Source: Clostridium sp. (lineage in GTDB: Bacteria; Bacillota; Clostridia; Clostridiales; Clostridiaceae). From it: 64,000 nucleotides of DNA. Of the stretch, positions 8,338 through 18,054 are shown piece by piece. The position numbers and the translations under genes were made by a program. Position 1 is the first letter of the stretch. Every line of letters starts with the position of its first letter. The stretch spans positions 1-64,000 of the forward strand of contig JAQUXS010000004.1 of the NCBI GenBank assembly GCA_028692255.1, written 5' to 3'. Below the pieces are notes generated by a model that saw only the letters and a program-made list of their open reading frames with translations, made no database searches and was not told the DNA's origin.

Positions 8338-8975
8338 TAATTTTCACCCTCTAAAACATTTATTATTTCATCTTCACATTTATCTTTATTTTCATAATTT
8401 ATTCTTTCAATTAAATCTGAATATACAATTTTATTATAAAATTCACTTCGCTTTTTGGGGTCTTCTATTTCACTAGATACTCTTTTTCTCACTCTGCCCA
8501 TTATCTCTAGAAAAATTTCATACCTGAAATCATATTTTTTTTCAAGATCCTGTCTTATTTTTTTTGAAAGAGCAGGGCTTTTACCATTAGTTGAAACTGC
8601 AATTGTAAGGTCTCCTCTTTGCACTTTTGAAGGAACGATAAACTGACATTCATCTATTGTATCTACAACATTTACAAGTATATTATTTTTGCTGCAGTCA
8701 TTAAAAATCCTTCTGTTTACAATATTATCATCTGTTGCAGCGTAAGCAAGCTTGCAATCATTAATGTATTTAAAATCATATTCAGCTTTAATATATTTGA
8801 TTCTGTTATTATCTAAAAGTTCTTTAACTGAAGCTATAATATCTTTACTTATGACAAAAACATCTGCGTTACACTCTATAAGGGATTTTATCTTCCTAAA
8901 TGCCACTTTTCCGCCGCCAATTACTGCACATTTCTTTTCATCTATATCAATCATAATAGGATAATATTTTTTCAT
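8337..8975 (-). CDS. Precorrin-2 dehydrogenase / sirohydrochlorin ferrochelatase-like protein
   Basis: About 212 residues with a Rossmann NAD-binding start, KKCAVIGGGKVAFRK, and the family segments DCKLAYAATDD, NILVNVVDTIDECQFIVPS and LTIAVSTNGKSPALSKKIR. This is the Met8/SirC/YlnF type that oxidises precorrin-2 to sirohydrochlorin and in some members inserts iron. It is the first gene of the haem/sirohaem operon, overlapping hemA by one base. I chose the ATG at 8975; an earlier ATG at 8987 sits almost on top of the only AAAGG. Whether it chelates as well as dehydrogenates is not visible. Confidence 0.9.
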   Translation of the reverse strand: MKKYYPIMIDIDEKKCAVIGGGKVAFRKIKSLIECNADVFVISKDIIASVKELLDNNRIKYIKAEYDFKYINDCKLAYAATDDNIVNRRIFNDCSKNNILVNVVDTIDECQFIVPSKVQRGDLTIAVSTNGKSPALSKKIRQDLEKKYDFRYEIFLEIMGRVRKRVSSEIEDPKKRSEFYNKIVYSDLIERINYENKDKCEDEIINVLEGEN

Positions 8976-9012
8976 AATCACTACCATACCTTTAATTATT
9001 TATATTTTTATA

Positions 9013-9052
9013 TAAAAAAGACCAGCTAATTTAAATTTAACTAGACTGGCCC
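9013..9052 (-). terminator. Terminator of prfB
   Basis: A long imperfect stem between GACCAG at 9020 and CTGGCC ending at 9051, followed on the minus strand by a T-run (A-run 9014-9019 on the plus strand). Confidence 0.8.
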
Positions 9053-9056
9053 ATTA

Positions 9057-10164
9057 TTATTTGCTCTTTTGCTTTAAAAAACCGTTTATAAATTCATCAA
9101 TATCTCCATCCATAACAGAATCTATATTACTAGTCTGTATGCCAGTTCTATGATCTTTTACCATTGTATATGGCTGAAAAACATAAGATCTTATCTGACT
9201 TCCCCAACCGATTTCTTTAAGTTCTCCCGTCAAATCTTCTATTTTTTCTTTGTGTGCACGTTCTTTTAACTCTACAAGTTTTGCCTTAAGCATTTCCATA
9301 GCAGTTTCTTTATTGGAATGCTGGCTTCTCTCATTTTGACACTGTACAACTATTCCTGTAGGAATATGAGTTATTCTTATTGCTGATTCAGTTTTATTTA
9401 CATGCTGACCACCAGCTCCACTGGATCTATAAGTATCTATTCTAAGGTCATCACTTTTGATCTCAATATTTTGCTTTTGTGTAAGTTCAGGGAGAACTTC
9501 CACAGATGCAAAAGAGGTTTGTCTCTTACCATTCGCATTAAATGGTGATATTCTAACAAGTCTGTGTATACCTTTTTCTGCTTTTAAATACCCATAGGCA
9601 AAATCCCCTGATATTTTTAATGTAACACTTTTAATTCCAGCTTCATCTCCTGGAAGCATATCAAGAGTTTCAACTTTAAAACCTTTGCTCTGAGCCCATC
9701 TAGTGTACATTCTAAGAAGCATCTCAGTCCAATCCTGAGCATCTGTTCCACCTGCACCAGTATGAAGATCTAAAATGGCACTATTTTTATCATATTTATC
9801 TGCAAGAAGAATTTCTATTCTAAACTTATCTATCTTTTTATAAAGTTCTTTAGCCTCACTAAGAGTTTCCTCTAGCGTTTCTTCGTCCTCTTCTTCTTCA
9901 CACATTTTAAGCATTTCCTCAATGTCTTTAATTTCATCTGACATTGAATTGTAAGCATTTATTCTATCTTTTAAAAACTTATCTTCTTGAGTTACTTCCT
10001 GAGCCCTTGACATGTCATCCCAAAATCCAGATTCCTGCATATTGTTTTCAAGCTCTTCTATTCGGTTTCTCATTGAAGTAAGGTCAAAGTGAGACCCTTA
10101 TTTCCTGAAGGTCTTCCCTTAGCACCTTTAAAAGACTCAAACATTCTTCCATCTTTACAAGCAC
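9057..10164 (-). CDS. prfB: Peptide chain release factor 2, with programmed +1 frameshift
   Basis: RF2 reads UAA and UGA stops. The main open frame (9057-10073) has SGAGGQHVNKTESAIRI, the GGQ tripeptide that triggers peptidyl-tRNA hydrolysis. Upstream, a short frame reads EECLSLLKVLREDLQEIRVSL and ends in CTT TGA C, with TGA at 10084-10086; a +1 slip gives CTT GAC CTT ACT and enters the main frame. This is the conserved autoregulatory frameshift. A purine-rich AAGGG sits five bases before the CTT, rather than three as in E. coli. The start is either GTG at 10164 (behind AAAGGTG) or ATG at 10152. secA lies immediately upstream. Confidence 0.95.
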
Positions 10165-10179
10165 TTTAATCACACCTTT

Positions 10180-12696
10180 TTATTTAACTACTTTAAGATT
10201 TGTTCTTCCATGGCAATTTTTATATTTCTTTCCTGATCCACATGGACAGGGATCGTTTCTTCCTATTTTTTTATTCTTTCTTACATATGGTTCATTAACG
10301 TCTCCTGAATCTTCATTTGTAGAAACAACCTGAGCTACTCTTTCTCTTTCAGGAGCTCTTTCTACTTGAACGTGGAACATATATTTTACAGTTTCAGTCT
10401 TAATGTTATATATCATTTCTTCAAACATCTGACTACCTTCAAATTGATATTCTTGAACTGGATCCTGCTGTCTATATGCTCTTAAGTTCATTCCTTGTTT
10501 TAAATGTTCCATACTGTCAATGTGATCGGTCCATTTAGTATCAACAACTCTTAAGAGAACTATTCTCTCTATCTCTCTTATTTCATTGCCAAAGTTTTCT
10601 TCTTTCTTTTTATACATATCTTTAGCAATTGTAATAAGTTTTTCTTTTATCTCTTCATTTGACATTATTTTAAGTTCGTCTACTGTAACAGCATTTTCTG
10701 GTAGATATATCTCTTTTAAATATTCAATAAGATTCTTAATGTCTTTTTCAATTTCATCTTCAACACCACTTAAATGTGAATCAACTGCGCTATAAATTAT
10801 ATCCTTAATCATAACCTGAATTTGTTCTTTCATGTCTTCACCTTCAAGAACTTCAGATCTTTGTTTATATATTATTTCTCTTTGTTTATTCATAACATCA
10901 TCATATTTTAAAAGTGTTTTTCTTATATCAAAGTTATTACCTTCAACTTTTTTCTGTGCATTTTCAATGGCATTACTAACAAGTCTACTTTCAATAGCTT
11001 CATCTTCCTGAAGTCCAAGCTTATCTACAATTCCAGTTAATTTATCAGATCCAAATACTCTCATAAGATCATCTTCAAGTGATACATAAAATCTTGAGCT
11101 TCCTGGATCTCCCTGACGCCCTGAACGTCCTCTTAACTGATTATCAATACGTCTTGATTCGTGTCTTGAAGTACCTATTATCTTAAGTCCTCCTAGATCA
11201 ACAACACCATCCTGAAGTTTAATATCAGTACCACGTCCTGCCATATTAGTTGCAATTGTTATGCTTCCTTTTTCTCCAGCATGTGATATTATTTCTGCTT
11301 CTTTTTCATGGTATTTTGCATTTAATACCTGGTGCTTTACTCCCTTTTTCTTTAAAAGACTTGAAAGCAATTCAGATTTTTCAATACTTACAGTTCCAAC
11401 TAGAATTGGCTGACCTTTTTCACTAGTATCAATAATTTCGTCAACAATTGCATTGAATTTTCCTTTTTCAGTTTTATAAACAAGATCTGGAGAATCTTTT
11501 CTTATAATTGGCTTATGTGTAGGAACTACAATTACATCTAAGTCATAAATTTCTCTAAATTCTGTTTCCTCTGTAAGTGCTGTACCTGTCATACCTGAAA
11601 GTTTGTTGTAAATTCTAAAATAGTTCTGGAAAGTTATTGTAGCAAGAGTCTTAGATTCTTTTCTTATTTCAACGCTCTCTTTTGCTTCAATTGCTTGGTG
11701 AAGACCATCGCTGTATCTTCTTCCTTCCATAAGTCTTCCTGTAAATTCATCTACAATCATAACCTCATCATTTTTAACCATATAATCTTTATCTTTTTTC
11801 ATCATAAAGTTTGCTTTAAGAGCCTGAGCTACATGATGTTGTATTTCCATGTTAGAAGGTTCTGCGTAGTTTTCTAAATGAAAGAATTTTTCTGCCTTAT
11901 CTACACCTGTATCGTTTAATATAACAGAATTGGATTTTTCATCAACTGTATAATCATCTTTTTTAAGTGACTTTGCAAAAGTATCTGCAACCTTATAAAA
12001 TTCTGTTGATTTATCTCCTTCACCAGAAATTATAAGTGGTGTCCTTGCTTCATCAATTAAAATTGAGTCAACTTCATCTACAATGGCATAATTAAGTGGT
12101 CTTTGAACCCTTTCTTCCTTGTATATAACCATGTTGTCTCTTAGATAATCAAATCCAAATTCATTATTTGTACCATATGTAATATCACAGGCATAAGCTT
12201 CTTGTCTTTCACTTTGAGTTTGACTATGAATTATCACACCAACTTTAAGTCCAAGGAATTCATATATCTTACCCATCCATTCTTTATCTCTTTTTGCAAG
12301 ATAGTCATTTACTGTTACTATGTGAACTCCTTTCCCTGTAAGTGCATTTAAATATGAAGGTAGTGTTGCAACAAGGGTTTTTCCTTCACCAGTTTTCATC
12401 TCTGCAATTCTTCCTTGGTGAAGAACAACTCCTCCTATAAGTTGCTCTCTAAAATGCTTCATGTGAAGAACTCTATCTGATGCTTCTCTAACAACTGCAA
12501 AAGCTTCAGGAAGTATATCATCAAGAGTTTCATTGTTTTTCAATCTGTCTTTTAACTTATCTGTTTCGCCTCTTAGCTCATCATCAGATAAGGATTTCAT
12601 TTTTTCATCAAAAGTTTCTATTTCATCTACTATTGGAATAATTCTTTTTACTTCTCTATCGCTATAAGATCCAAATATTTTTTTTAAGATTCCCAT
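10180..12696 (-). CDS. secA: Protein translocase ATPase SecA
   Basis: An 838-residue motor that pushes pre-proteins through SecYEG. Visible parts: [19 protein letters not shown] start, Walker A in [35 protein letters not shown] (Walker B region), [11 protein letters not shown] and the helicase motif [13 protein letters not shown], then [25 protein letters not shown] (split here only in description), the helical scaffold, and a C-terminal zinc hook [15 protein letters not shown] set the start at ATG 12696, nine bases behind GAGG; earlier in-frame ATGs overlap that site. The gene is the full normal length. prfB follows after 15 bp. Confidence 0.98.
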   Translation of the reverse strand: MGILKKIFGSYSDREVKRIIPIVDEIETFDEKMKSLSDDELRGETDKLKDRLKNNETLDDILPEAFAVVREASDRVLHMKHFREQLIGGVVLHQGRIAEMKTGEGKTLVATLPSYLNALTGKGVHIVTVNDYLAKRDKEWMGKIYEFLGLKVGVIIHSQTQSERQEAYACDITYGTNNEFGFDYLRDNMVIYKEERVQRPLNYAIVDEVDSILIDEARTPLIISGEGDKSTEFYKVADTFAKSLKKDDYTVDEKSNSVILNDTGVDKAEKFFHLENYAEPSNMEIQHHVAQALKANFMMKKDKDYMVKNDEVMIVDEFTGRLMEGRRYSDGLHQAIEAKESVEIRKESKTLATITFQNYFRIYNKLSGMTGTALTEETEFREIYDLDVIVVPTHKPIIRKDSPDLVYKTEKGKFNAIVDEIIDTSEKGQPILVGTVSIEKSELLSSLLKKKGVKHQVLNAKYHEKEAEIISHAGEKGSITIATNMAGRGTDIKLQDGVVDLGGLKIIGTSRHESRRIDNQLRGRSGRQGDPGSSRFYVSLEDDLMRVFGSDKLTGIVDKLGLQEDEAIESRLVSNAIENAQKKVEGNNFDIRKTLLKYDDVMNKQREIIYKQRSEVLEGEDMKEQIQVMIKDIIYSAVDSHLSGVEDEIEKDIKNLIEYLKEIYLPENAVTVDELKIMSNEEIKEKLITIAKDMYKKKEENFGNEIREIERIVLLRVVDTKWTDHIDSMEHLKQGMNLRAYRQQDPVQEYQFEGSQMFEEMIYNIKTETVKYMFHVQVERAPERERVAQVVSTNEDSGDVNEPYVRKNKKIGRNDPCPCGSGKKYKNCHGRTNLKVVK

Positions 12697-12809
12697 GGAT
12701 TTCATCCTCACTATTTTAAAATTGTATATACTAAATCTATAATACCTTGTAACATTATAACATTTAAAATTTGTGCATTCAACTTCTACAAAAATTTATT
12801 AATGTAAAT

Positions 12810-14435
12810 CTAAAGAGAACGGGCCTTTTCTTTATAATAATCATAACTTCCATCATAACTGATTAACTTCCCATCTGATAATTCCACAACCCTAGACGCA
12901 ATGGAATTTATAAAATATCTATCATGCGATACAAAGAATATAGTTCCTTGAAATTTCTTTAAAAATATTTCCAGCTGCTGCCTTGAATCAATATCTAAGT
13001 GATTTGTTGGTTCATCTAATATTAAAAAATTAACCTCATTGTACATTAAAATAGCCTGCATAAGCCTACTTCTTTCCCCACCAGAAATGCTACTCACTTT
13101 TTTAAATACTGCTTCTCCAAAGAACATATATCTTGCAAGATATTCTCTTGCTTTTCCTTGAGTTATTATTATATTTTCTCTAAATTCTTCCAGTATTGTA
13201 TTCCCCTCATTTTTAAACTTTACATTTTGAGCAAGGTATCCAAGTTTTATTGAACTTCCAAGCACTGCAATTCCTTCATCTGAATTTATCTCCCCTAATA
13301 ATATTTTTATAAGTGTAGATTTCCCAGAGCCATTAGACCCTATTAATGCTACCCTTTCATTATTTCTTACTAATAAATCAGCCTTATTTAAAAGCATCTT
13401 TTCCCCATAACTTTTGCATAAACTTTTAATCACAATAACTTCATTTCCTGAACGCTCTGATGTTACTGAACTTATGATAATTTTCTTTTTTTCTTTTATT
13501 GGTTTATCTATTCTTTGAATTTTATCTAATGCCTTCTGCATACTTGCAGCTCTCTTGAAAAATTTTTCATTTTCACTTCTGTTACCCCAATCTCGTAATC
13601 TAGCAATTGCATCCTTCATAGATTTAATTTTCTTTTGCTGATCTAAAAATTTATGCATCAAAAGTTCAAGAAGTTTATCTTTTTCTTTTAAATAATCTGT
13701 ATAGTTACCGCTAAATGTTTGACTTTTCTTATCTTCTATTTCGACAATCTTATTAACAACATTATCAAGAAAATATCTGTCATGTGATACAATAATAACT
13801 TCACCCTTATAGTTCTTAAGATAACTTTCAAGCCATTCCATTGCCTCTAAATCCAGATGATTTGATGGTTCATCAAGAAGGAGTATGTCTGGGCTTTCAA
13901 GGAGTATTTTTCCTAGTATTACTGTTGTTTTTTCACCTCCACTAAGCTCTGAGAAAAATTTATTTTTAAAATTTTCATCTATCTTTAGTCCTGATAAGAT
14001 TTTACTTAACTTCTCTTCTTTATTATACCCACCTAACCTTTCATATAAATCTTGTATATTAGAATATTTCCTTAAAAGTTCTTCATAATTGTACATATCA
14101 ACCTTCGTAAGCTTTGATTCTAAAATTTTCATTTTCTCATGAACACTATCCACCTTTTCAAAGGCTGTGTTTAACACATCAAGAGCAGTATAATCATCTT
14201 CGTAATTTGGAAGCTGCTCTAAATATCCTAAAGTTGCTCCTTTTTTTATAGAAAGCTTTCCACTTTCATAATTTTCAATTCCCATTATTATTTTTAAAAG
14301 TGTGCTCTTACCAGAACCATTTTGTCCTACTATTCCAACTTTTTCACCTGTTTTAACCTCAAAGGTTATATCATCCAAAACTAAATTTGCTCCATAGTAT
14401 TTTTGTATCTTATTCAAAGCTAATGCTATCATCAT
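12810..14435 (-). CDS. ABC-F family ATPase, possible ribosome-protection protein
   Basis: 541 residues with two ABC domains and no membrane segments, the ABC-F plan. Domain 1 has VGQNGSGKSTLLKI, signature LSGGEKTTV and LLLDEPSNHLDLEAME. A basic coiled linker (about residues 245-315) follows. Domain 2 has IGSNGSGKSTLIKI, ISGGERSRLM and LILDEPTNHLDID. ABC-F proteins bind the ribosomal E site; some remove lincosamides, streptogramins, pleuromutilins or phenicols. The start overlaps the upstream MFS gene by 26 bp behind GGGGGT. The shared operon and the upstream attenuator-like leader favour a resistance role over a housekeeping one, but the subfamily was not assigned. Confidence 0.85.
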   Translation of the reverse strand: MMIALALNKIQKYYGANLVLDDITFEVKTGEKVGIVGQNGSGKSTLLKIIMGIENYESGKLSIKKGATLGYLEQLPNYEDDYTALDVLNTAFEKVDSVHEKMKILESKLTKVDMYNYEELLRKYSNIQDLYERLGGYNKEEKLSKILSGLKIDENFKNKFFSELSGGEKTTVILGKILLESPDILLLDEPSNHLDLEAMEWLESYLKNYKGEVIIVSHDRYFLDNVVNKIVEIEDKKSQTFSGNYTDYLKEKDKLLELLMHKFLDQQKKIKSMKDAIARLRDWGNRSENEKFFKRAASMQKALDKIQRIDKPIKEKKKIIISSVTSERSGNEVIVIKSLCKSYGEKMLLNKADLLVRNNERVALIGSNGSGKSTLIKILLGEINSDEGIAVLGSSIKLGYLAQNVKFKNEGNTILEEFRENIIITQGKAREYLARYMFFGEAVFKKVSSISGGERSRLMQAILMYNEVNFLILDEPTNHLDIDSRQQLEIFLKKFQGTIFFVSHDRYFINSIASRVVELSDGKLISYDGSYDYYKEKARSL

Positions 14436-15630
14436 AAATACCCCCTATATTTTTATGTTTTTTAATTTTGTACATTAGTGAAACTATTACTGGAATATAC
14501 ATAATTGCTAGGCTTATAAAAGTTGTATAGAATCCAAACTTATCTGCCATTACTCCAAATAACGGGAATACACCTATCATAAACATGCTAAAGAATAGAC
14601 TATCTAATGACAGTATGGTAGCTCTATATTTAGATGGAATACCAGAATTTATATAATCGCTAAATATAGTGAATGTTAATCCTGAGGTTACAGAAGTTAA
14701 AATATAGAATATAATAGAAAACCTCTTTAAAGTTCCAAGTCCAATTAAACTTACTATGCTAACAATTGATATAAATATAAGAGTGCCTTTTAGTTTAAAT
14801 TTTTTTTCAAAACTATAGGCATATTTTGAACATATAGCATCAATAAAATTTCCACCAGCACAAATTAGTGCTATTGCCGTTCTAGAATAATTCATATTTT
14901 CAAAATATTTTTGACTATAAAAGAACACAGTAGTTTGAAGACTAGATAGCAATGCTGAAAATAATATTAAGTATAGTATAATTCTTCTACCTTTAAGAAC
15001 CTTCATACTTGTTCTTAGCTGGCCTACCATTGTCACCCGTTCACTTTGGCTGTTTTCACAAGAAGTATCAGGTTCTGAAAACTGAGCAGTAACTATTAAT
15101 GCCACAGTTTCTATGCCTATAGCAAGAATGTATGCATACATAAAATTAATATCTGATAACACTCCTCCTAGCAATACCGCTATCCCCTGTGCTATAGACA
15201 TGTAAAAAGCAAGACTTGCCCAAATTTTTTTGTATTTATTCTCTTCTCCTAAAACCTTTAAGCTATCATAAATGAGAGCCTCTGCTGCACCGGAATTTAA
15301 GTTGTTAGAAGCTGCACTTAACATAAATGCCAGAGCAAATCCTAAAAAACTTGATGAATTTATCATTATAATACTTGATGCTATACATAGTATTCTTCCT
15401 GTTACCAAACTTAATTTTTTTCCGTATAAATCTGCAATAGCACCAGTTGGAAGTTCCAAAACAATTGCTGTTAAATGGTATATGGATTCAATGAGTCCAA
15501 TCTGAATTAGTGACATGCCTTTAAAACTAAGATACAAAACCCATATTGCTGAGGTAATATTAATCTGCTGCAAAAAATTATATATATAACTTATAGAAAT
15601 GTTTTTTCTTAATTTTCTTTTTGTATTCAT
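14410..15630 (-). CDS. MFS transporter, drug-efflux-like
   Basis: A 406-residue protein with about 12 hydrophobic segments and the MFS loop motif between the second and third helices (GAIADLYGKKLSLVTGR). N-terminus basic (MNTKRKLRKNIS). ATG at 15630 follows AGAGGAG by five bases. It is translationally coupled to the ABC-F gene and preceded by a terminator-containing leader with a small ORF, so its expression is probably conditional. The substrate cannot be read from sequence; pairing with an ABC-F protein suggests a ribosome-targeting drug. Confidence 0.85.
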   Translation of the reverse strand: MNTKRKLRKNISISYIYNFLQQINITSAIWVLYLSFKGMSLIQIGLIESIYHLTAIVLELPTGAIADLYGKKLSLVTGRILCIASSIIMINSSSFLGFALAFMLSAASNNLNSGAAEALIYDSLKVLGEENKYKKIWASLAFYMSIAQGIAVLLGGVLSDINFMYAYILAIGIETVALIVTAQFSEPDTSCENSQSERVTMVGQLRTSMKVLKGRRIILYLILFSALLSSLQTTVFFYSQKYFENMNYSRTAIALICAGGNFIDAICSKYAYSFEKKFKLKGTLIFISIVSIVSLIGLGTLKRFSIIFYILTSVTSGLTFTIFSDYINSGIPSKYRATILSLDSLFFSMFMIGVFPLFGVMADKFGFYTTFISLAIMYIPVIVSLMYKIKKHKNIGGIYDDSISFE

Positions 15631-15660
15631 AGTAACTCCTCTCAAAACTAATAAATTTAA

Positions 15661-15723
15661 GCAAACAAAAACAAGCCCCCAGTAAAATTACTGGCTCATG
15701 TTAAATCACATGAAAAAGGCTTG
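15661..15723 (-). terminator. Leader terminator upstream of MFS/ABC-F operon
   Basis: On the minus strand an outer stem CAAGCC/GGCTTG (15723-15718 with 15677-15672) encloses two hairpins (arms at 696-700/709-713 and a perfect CCAGTAAAATTACTGG at 15679-15694), then TTTTTG. It stands between a small ORF and the MFS start, as an attenuator would. Confidence 0.7.
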
Positions 15724-15793
15724 TGAGAGAAATTATATTCATTTTTAGAAAATATTTATTATAATTGGATTAAAAATCACGTTAAGAATAGAA

Positions 15794-15940
15794 TCATAGA
15801 TTATACCAATAGTTAATATTTTCTCTAAAAATGGACGCACTTCTCCCGTAAAGAACTTTGTTTCCATTTTTTGCTATAGAGCTGCTATATTTACACATTT
15901 TAATTGTTGTAAATTTTAAGCCATTAACTATTCTATCCAT
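15794..15940 (-). CDS. 48-residue leader ORF upstream of MFS/ABC-F
   Basis: ATG at 15940 follows a full AAGGAGGG site by about eight bases. The peptide begins MDRIVNGLKFTTIKMCKYSS and ends NINYWYNL; it is basic and has no recognised motif. It ends about 70 bp before the branched terminator at 15661-15723. Known ABC-F and drug-efflux leaders work by a drug stalling the ribosome on such an ORF and refolding the mRNA so that the terminator does not form. That role is inferred from layout. The ORF may instead encode a small protein in its own right. Confidence 0.6.
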   Translation of the reverse strand: MDRIVNGLKFTTIKMCKYSSSIAKNGNKVLYGRSASIFRENINYWYNL

Positions 15941-16026
15941 AATACTACCCTCCTTTTTAATAAATCTTATTATATGTTACCACTTTTATACATATATTTC
16001 AATATGCTATTAATAAATTTTACCAC

Positions 16027-16061
16027 TAAAAATGGATGCCTAATACTTAAGCATCCATTTT
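16027..16061 (-). terminator. Terminator of hpf
   Basis: Stem AATGGATGC (16031-16039) with GCATCCATT (16051-16059), followed by TTTTTAG on the minus strand. Confidence 0.85.
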
Positions 16062-16075
16062 AACTATCTACTATT

Positions 16076-16615
16076 CTAAAAATCTTGTTCTATAAGACCA
16101 TAATTTCCATCTTTTCTCTTATACACAACATTTACTTCATCGGAATCAGAATTTTTGAAAACAAAGAAACTGTGTGATAAAAGCTCCATTTGAAGTACTG
16201 CTTCTTCTTGTGACATTGGCTTTATAGCAAATTTTTTAGTTTTCACAATTTTGGGTTCCTTTAATTCTTTTGAATCATCTTCTTTGAAATCAGGTATAGA
16301 TTGAAATCTAAGTGACTCACCATATTTTCTCTTTGCAAGTTTTGTCTTCTGCTTTCTAACTTGTCTTTCCATTTTCTCTAAAACCATATCTATGGATGTA
16401 TACATATCCGAATTTGATTCTTCTCCTCTAAGTATAGCCCCTCCAAAGGGAATAGTTGTTTCTACTACCTGTCTGCGATTTTTTTCTACACTCAAAGTAA
16501 CTTGGGCTGTTACATCAGGTTTAAAGTACTTATCAAGCTTTGAAAATTTCTTCTCAATTGCACTCTTTAATCCACTTGTAACCTCAACATTTCTTCCGCT
16601 AATATTTATTAACAT
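16076..16615 (-). CDS. hpf: Long-form ribosome hibernation promoting factor
   Basis: 179 residues. Residues 1-100 are the S30AE/YfiA domain that occupies the mRNA/tRNA channel (MLINISGRNVEVTSGLKSAI, AQVTLSVEKNRRQVVE). After a Lys-rich linker, residues about 120-179 are the dimerisation tail of long HPF (KFAIKPMSQEEAVLQMELL, FFVFKNSDSDEVNVVYKRKDG), which joins 70S ribosomes into 100S particles. ATG at 16615 is set by AAAGGAG nine bases upstream; an earlier in-frame ATG precedes that site. It is also called raiA, and the candidate raiA RNA lies at 22660-22870, cut off from it by an accessory block. Confidence 0.96.
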   Translation of the reverse strand: MLINISGRNVEVTSGLKSAIEKKFSKLDKYFKPDVTAQVTLSVEKNRRQVVETTIPFGGAILRGEESNSDMYTSIDMVLEKMERQVRKQKTKLAKRKYGESLRFQSIPDFKEDDSKELKEPKIVKTKKFAIKPMSQEEAVLQMELLSHSFFVFKNSDSDEVNVVYKRKDGNYGLIEQDF

Positions 16616-16826
16616 ACTAACAGCTCCTTTCAAAATCAAATGCTAATTTTTGTTAAAAATAATTTTTATTTTACTCTATTATAGAAGTTTAAAAAGCAAA
16701 TATCAATGCTTATTAATTGAATAAACAGAAAATTATATATATTTATGTATCTTCTTCTGCTTATATATTATATTTCTACAAATATATTTAAAATCCTCCT
16801 ATGAAAACGTTTTTTATTAAAAAACT

Positions 16827-16863
16827 TTAAAAGGATATATGGAATGTTGCCCATATATCCTTC
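16827..16863 (-). terminator. Terminator of the holin-like gene
   Basis: Perfect 12-bp stem AAGGATATATGG (16831-16842) with CCATATATCCTT (16851-16862) and a T-rich 3' side on the minus strand. Confidence 0.85.
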
Positions 16864-16869
16864 TTTTTA

Positions 16870-17235
16870 TTAATTACCCTTAGAGATATTATTAACTTCT
16901 AGAACAGTAGCTTTAATAATATTGTCAATTTCTTCGTCTGAAAGCCCTGTTTTACCTTCAATCATTTTCAATACTTTATTCTTCTTAACTTCACCTTTCC
17001 AGTCAAATTCTTTGCCAAGTTGTTCAACTGCAGCAACAGCTTGTTTTACTAATGCAACATCTGCATTATATCTTTCTATGCCCATAGACTGCTGCAACGC
17101 TTTCTTCTGTGCTTCTATTAGCTCCTGTTTTGAATCAAGATACGCCTTTAATTGTCTTCTGCCAATTTCTAATATTGTACCAACTGCCGCCATTATAATC
17201 GGTATGACTATTTGATTTATAATTATGGCTCTCAT
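16870..17235 (-). CDS. LLH-family phage holin-like protein, standing alone
   Basis: About 121 residues: one N-terminal hydrophobic segment (IIINQIVIPIIMAAVGTI), then an amphipathic helix with Lys/Glu (RRQLKAYLDSKQELIEAQKK), then AVAAVEQLGKEFDWKGEVKKNKVLKMIEGK and a C-terminal DEEIDNIIKATVLEVN. This arrangement (TM, helix, AVAAVEQ, LxxxG, acidic end) matches the holin superfamily 6 / Holin_LLH profile as I remember it. Holins permeabilise the membrane for endolysin release. No endolysin, portal or tail gene is nearby, so this is a prophage relic or a domesticated holin. ATG at 17235 follows GGTGGTG. Confidence 0.6.
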   Translation of the reverse strand: MRAIIINQIVIPIIMAAVGTILEIGRRQLKAYLDSKQELIEAQKKALQQSMGIERYNADVALVKQAVAAVEQLGKEFDWKGEVKKNKVLKMIEGKTGLSDEEIDNIIKATVLEVNNISKGN

Positions 17236-17297
17236 TATAATCACCACCAATATATTTTATTCAAATAGATATATTAGGTGTATATGTAAAATTTCAT

Positions 17298-17981
17298 TTA
17301 ATCATCTTTTTTAACAATATATATCTGACCATCTGCTTGCACTCCTGCAAAAATCACATCTTTTATATTATTAATATTTCTTGATTTTAATTGTGCAATA
17401 ACCCAAGCTTTGTCCTTTTTAATCTGTGGTAAATGTGAAAATAAAATATTGCCATCCAAAATAATATCCACCATAATACCAACTTTAGGTTTTTCAATAT
17501 TTATATCTTCCACCGTTACTGCAGTCTTTTGTGACTTCTTTAGAACACTAAGCTTGCCATCGGGCTCTAATACTGCCATTTCAACATCTGTAATATAAAA
17601 GATATCCTTCACTCTAAGCTGCATTAACAAATCACCAATATTGTATTTGGCTTTTTTCATGTTTTTATAATTAACTTTTCCTTTATCTATAATTATTAGA
17701 GGTTCACTGTCTATCCACAATCTTAATTTAATATTTTTTAAAGTTACCTCTGAAATTAATATTGTAATAAGGCTCCAAATAATAATAGAAAAGCCTCCCT
17801 GAAACACATTAACATTTTTATCTACTGAGGCTGAAGCTGCAATAGAACCAATTGTTATTCCAAGAACGTAGTCGAAATATGTAAGCTGTGAAATTTGTTT
17901 TCTCCCCATAATTCGCGTAAAAAAGAGTAAAATAGCATAGGTAATAACTGATCTAAAAAAGATAATTAAATAATCCTGCAT
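17298..17981 (-). CDS. DUF421 (YetF-type) membrane protein
   Basis: 227 residues. Three N-terminal membrane helices (about 5-25, 35-55, 60-80) carry RIMGRKQISQLTYFDYVLGITIGSIAA, the hallmark of DUF421. The cytoplasmic part (LRLWIDSEPLIIIDKGKVN, LLMQLRVKDIFYITDVEMAVLE) is the YetF/DUF421 beta domain. Relatives in spore formers are linked to spore membranes and germination (the YetF group), but the biochemical role is unsettled. It sits alone between the holin-like ORF and azlD, with its own upstream space of about 70 bp. Confidence 0.85.
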   Translation of the reverse strand: MQDYLIIFFRSVITYAILLFFTRIMGRKQISQLTYFDYVLGITIGSIAASASVDKNVNVFQGGFSIIIWSLITILISEVTLKNIKLRLWIDSEPLIIIDKGKVNYKNMKKAKYNIGDLLMQLRVKDIFYITDVEMAVLEPDGKLSVLKKSQKTAVTVEDINIEKPKVGIMVDIILDGNILFSHLPQIKKDKAWVIAQLKSRNINNIKDVIFAGVQADGQIYIVKKDD

Positions 17982-18054
17982 TTAAACACTTCCTCATCAA
18001 TTAATACCTATATTATTTACTATTAATTTGAATTTATTTATTATATCTTAGAAA

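Noticed and set aside
16795..16830. AGGAGG on the minus strand upstream of hpf
   Set aside because: No start codon at a usable distance and stops in all frames close by.
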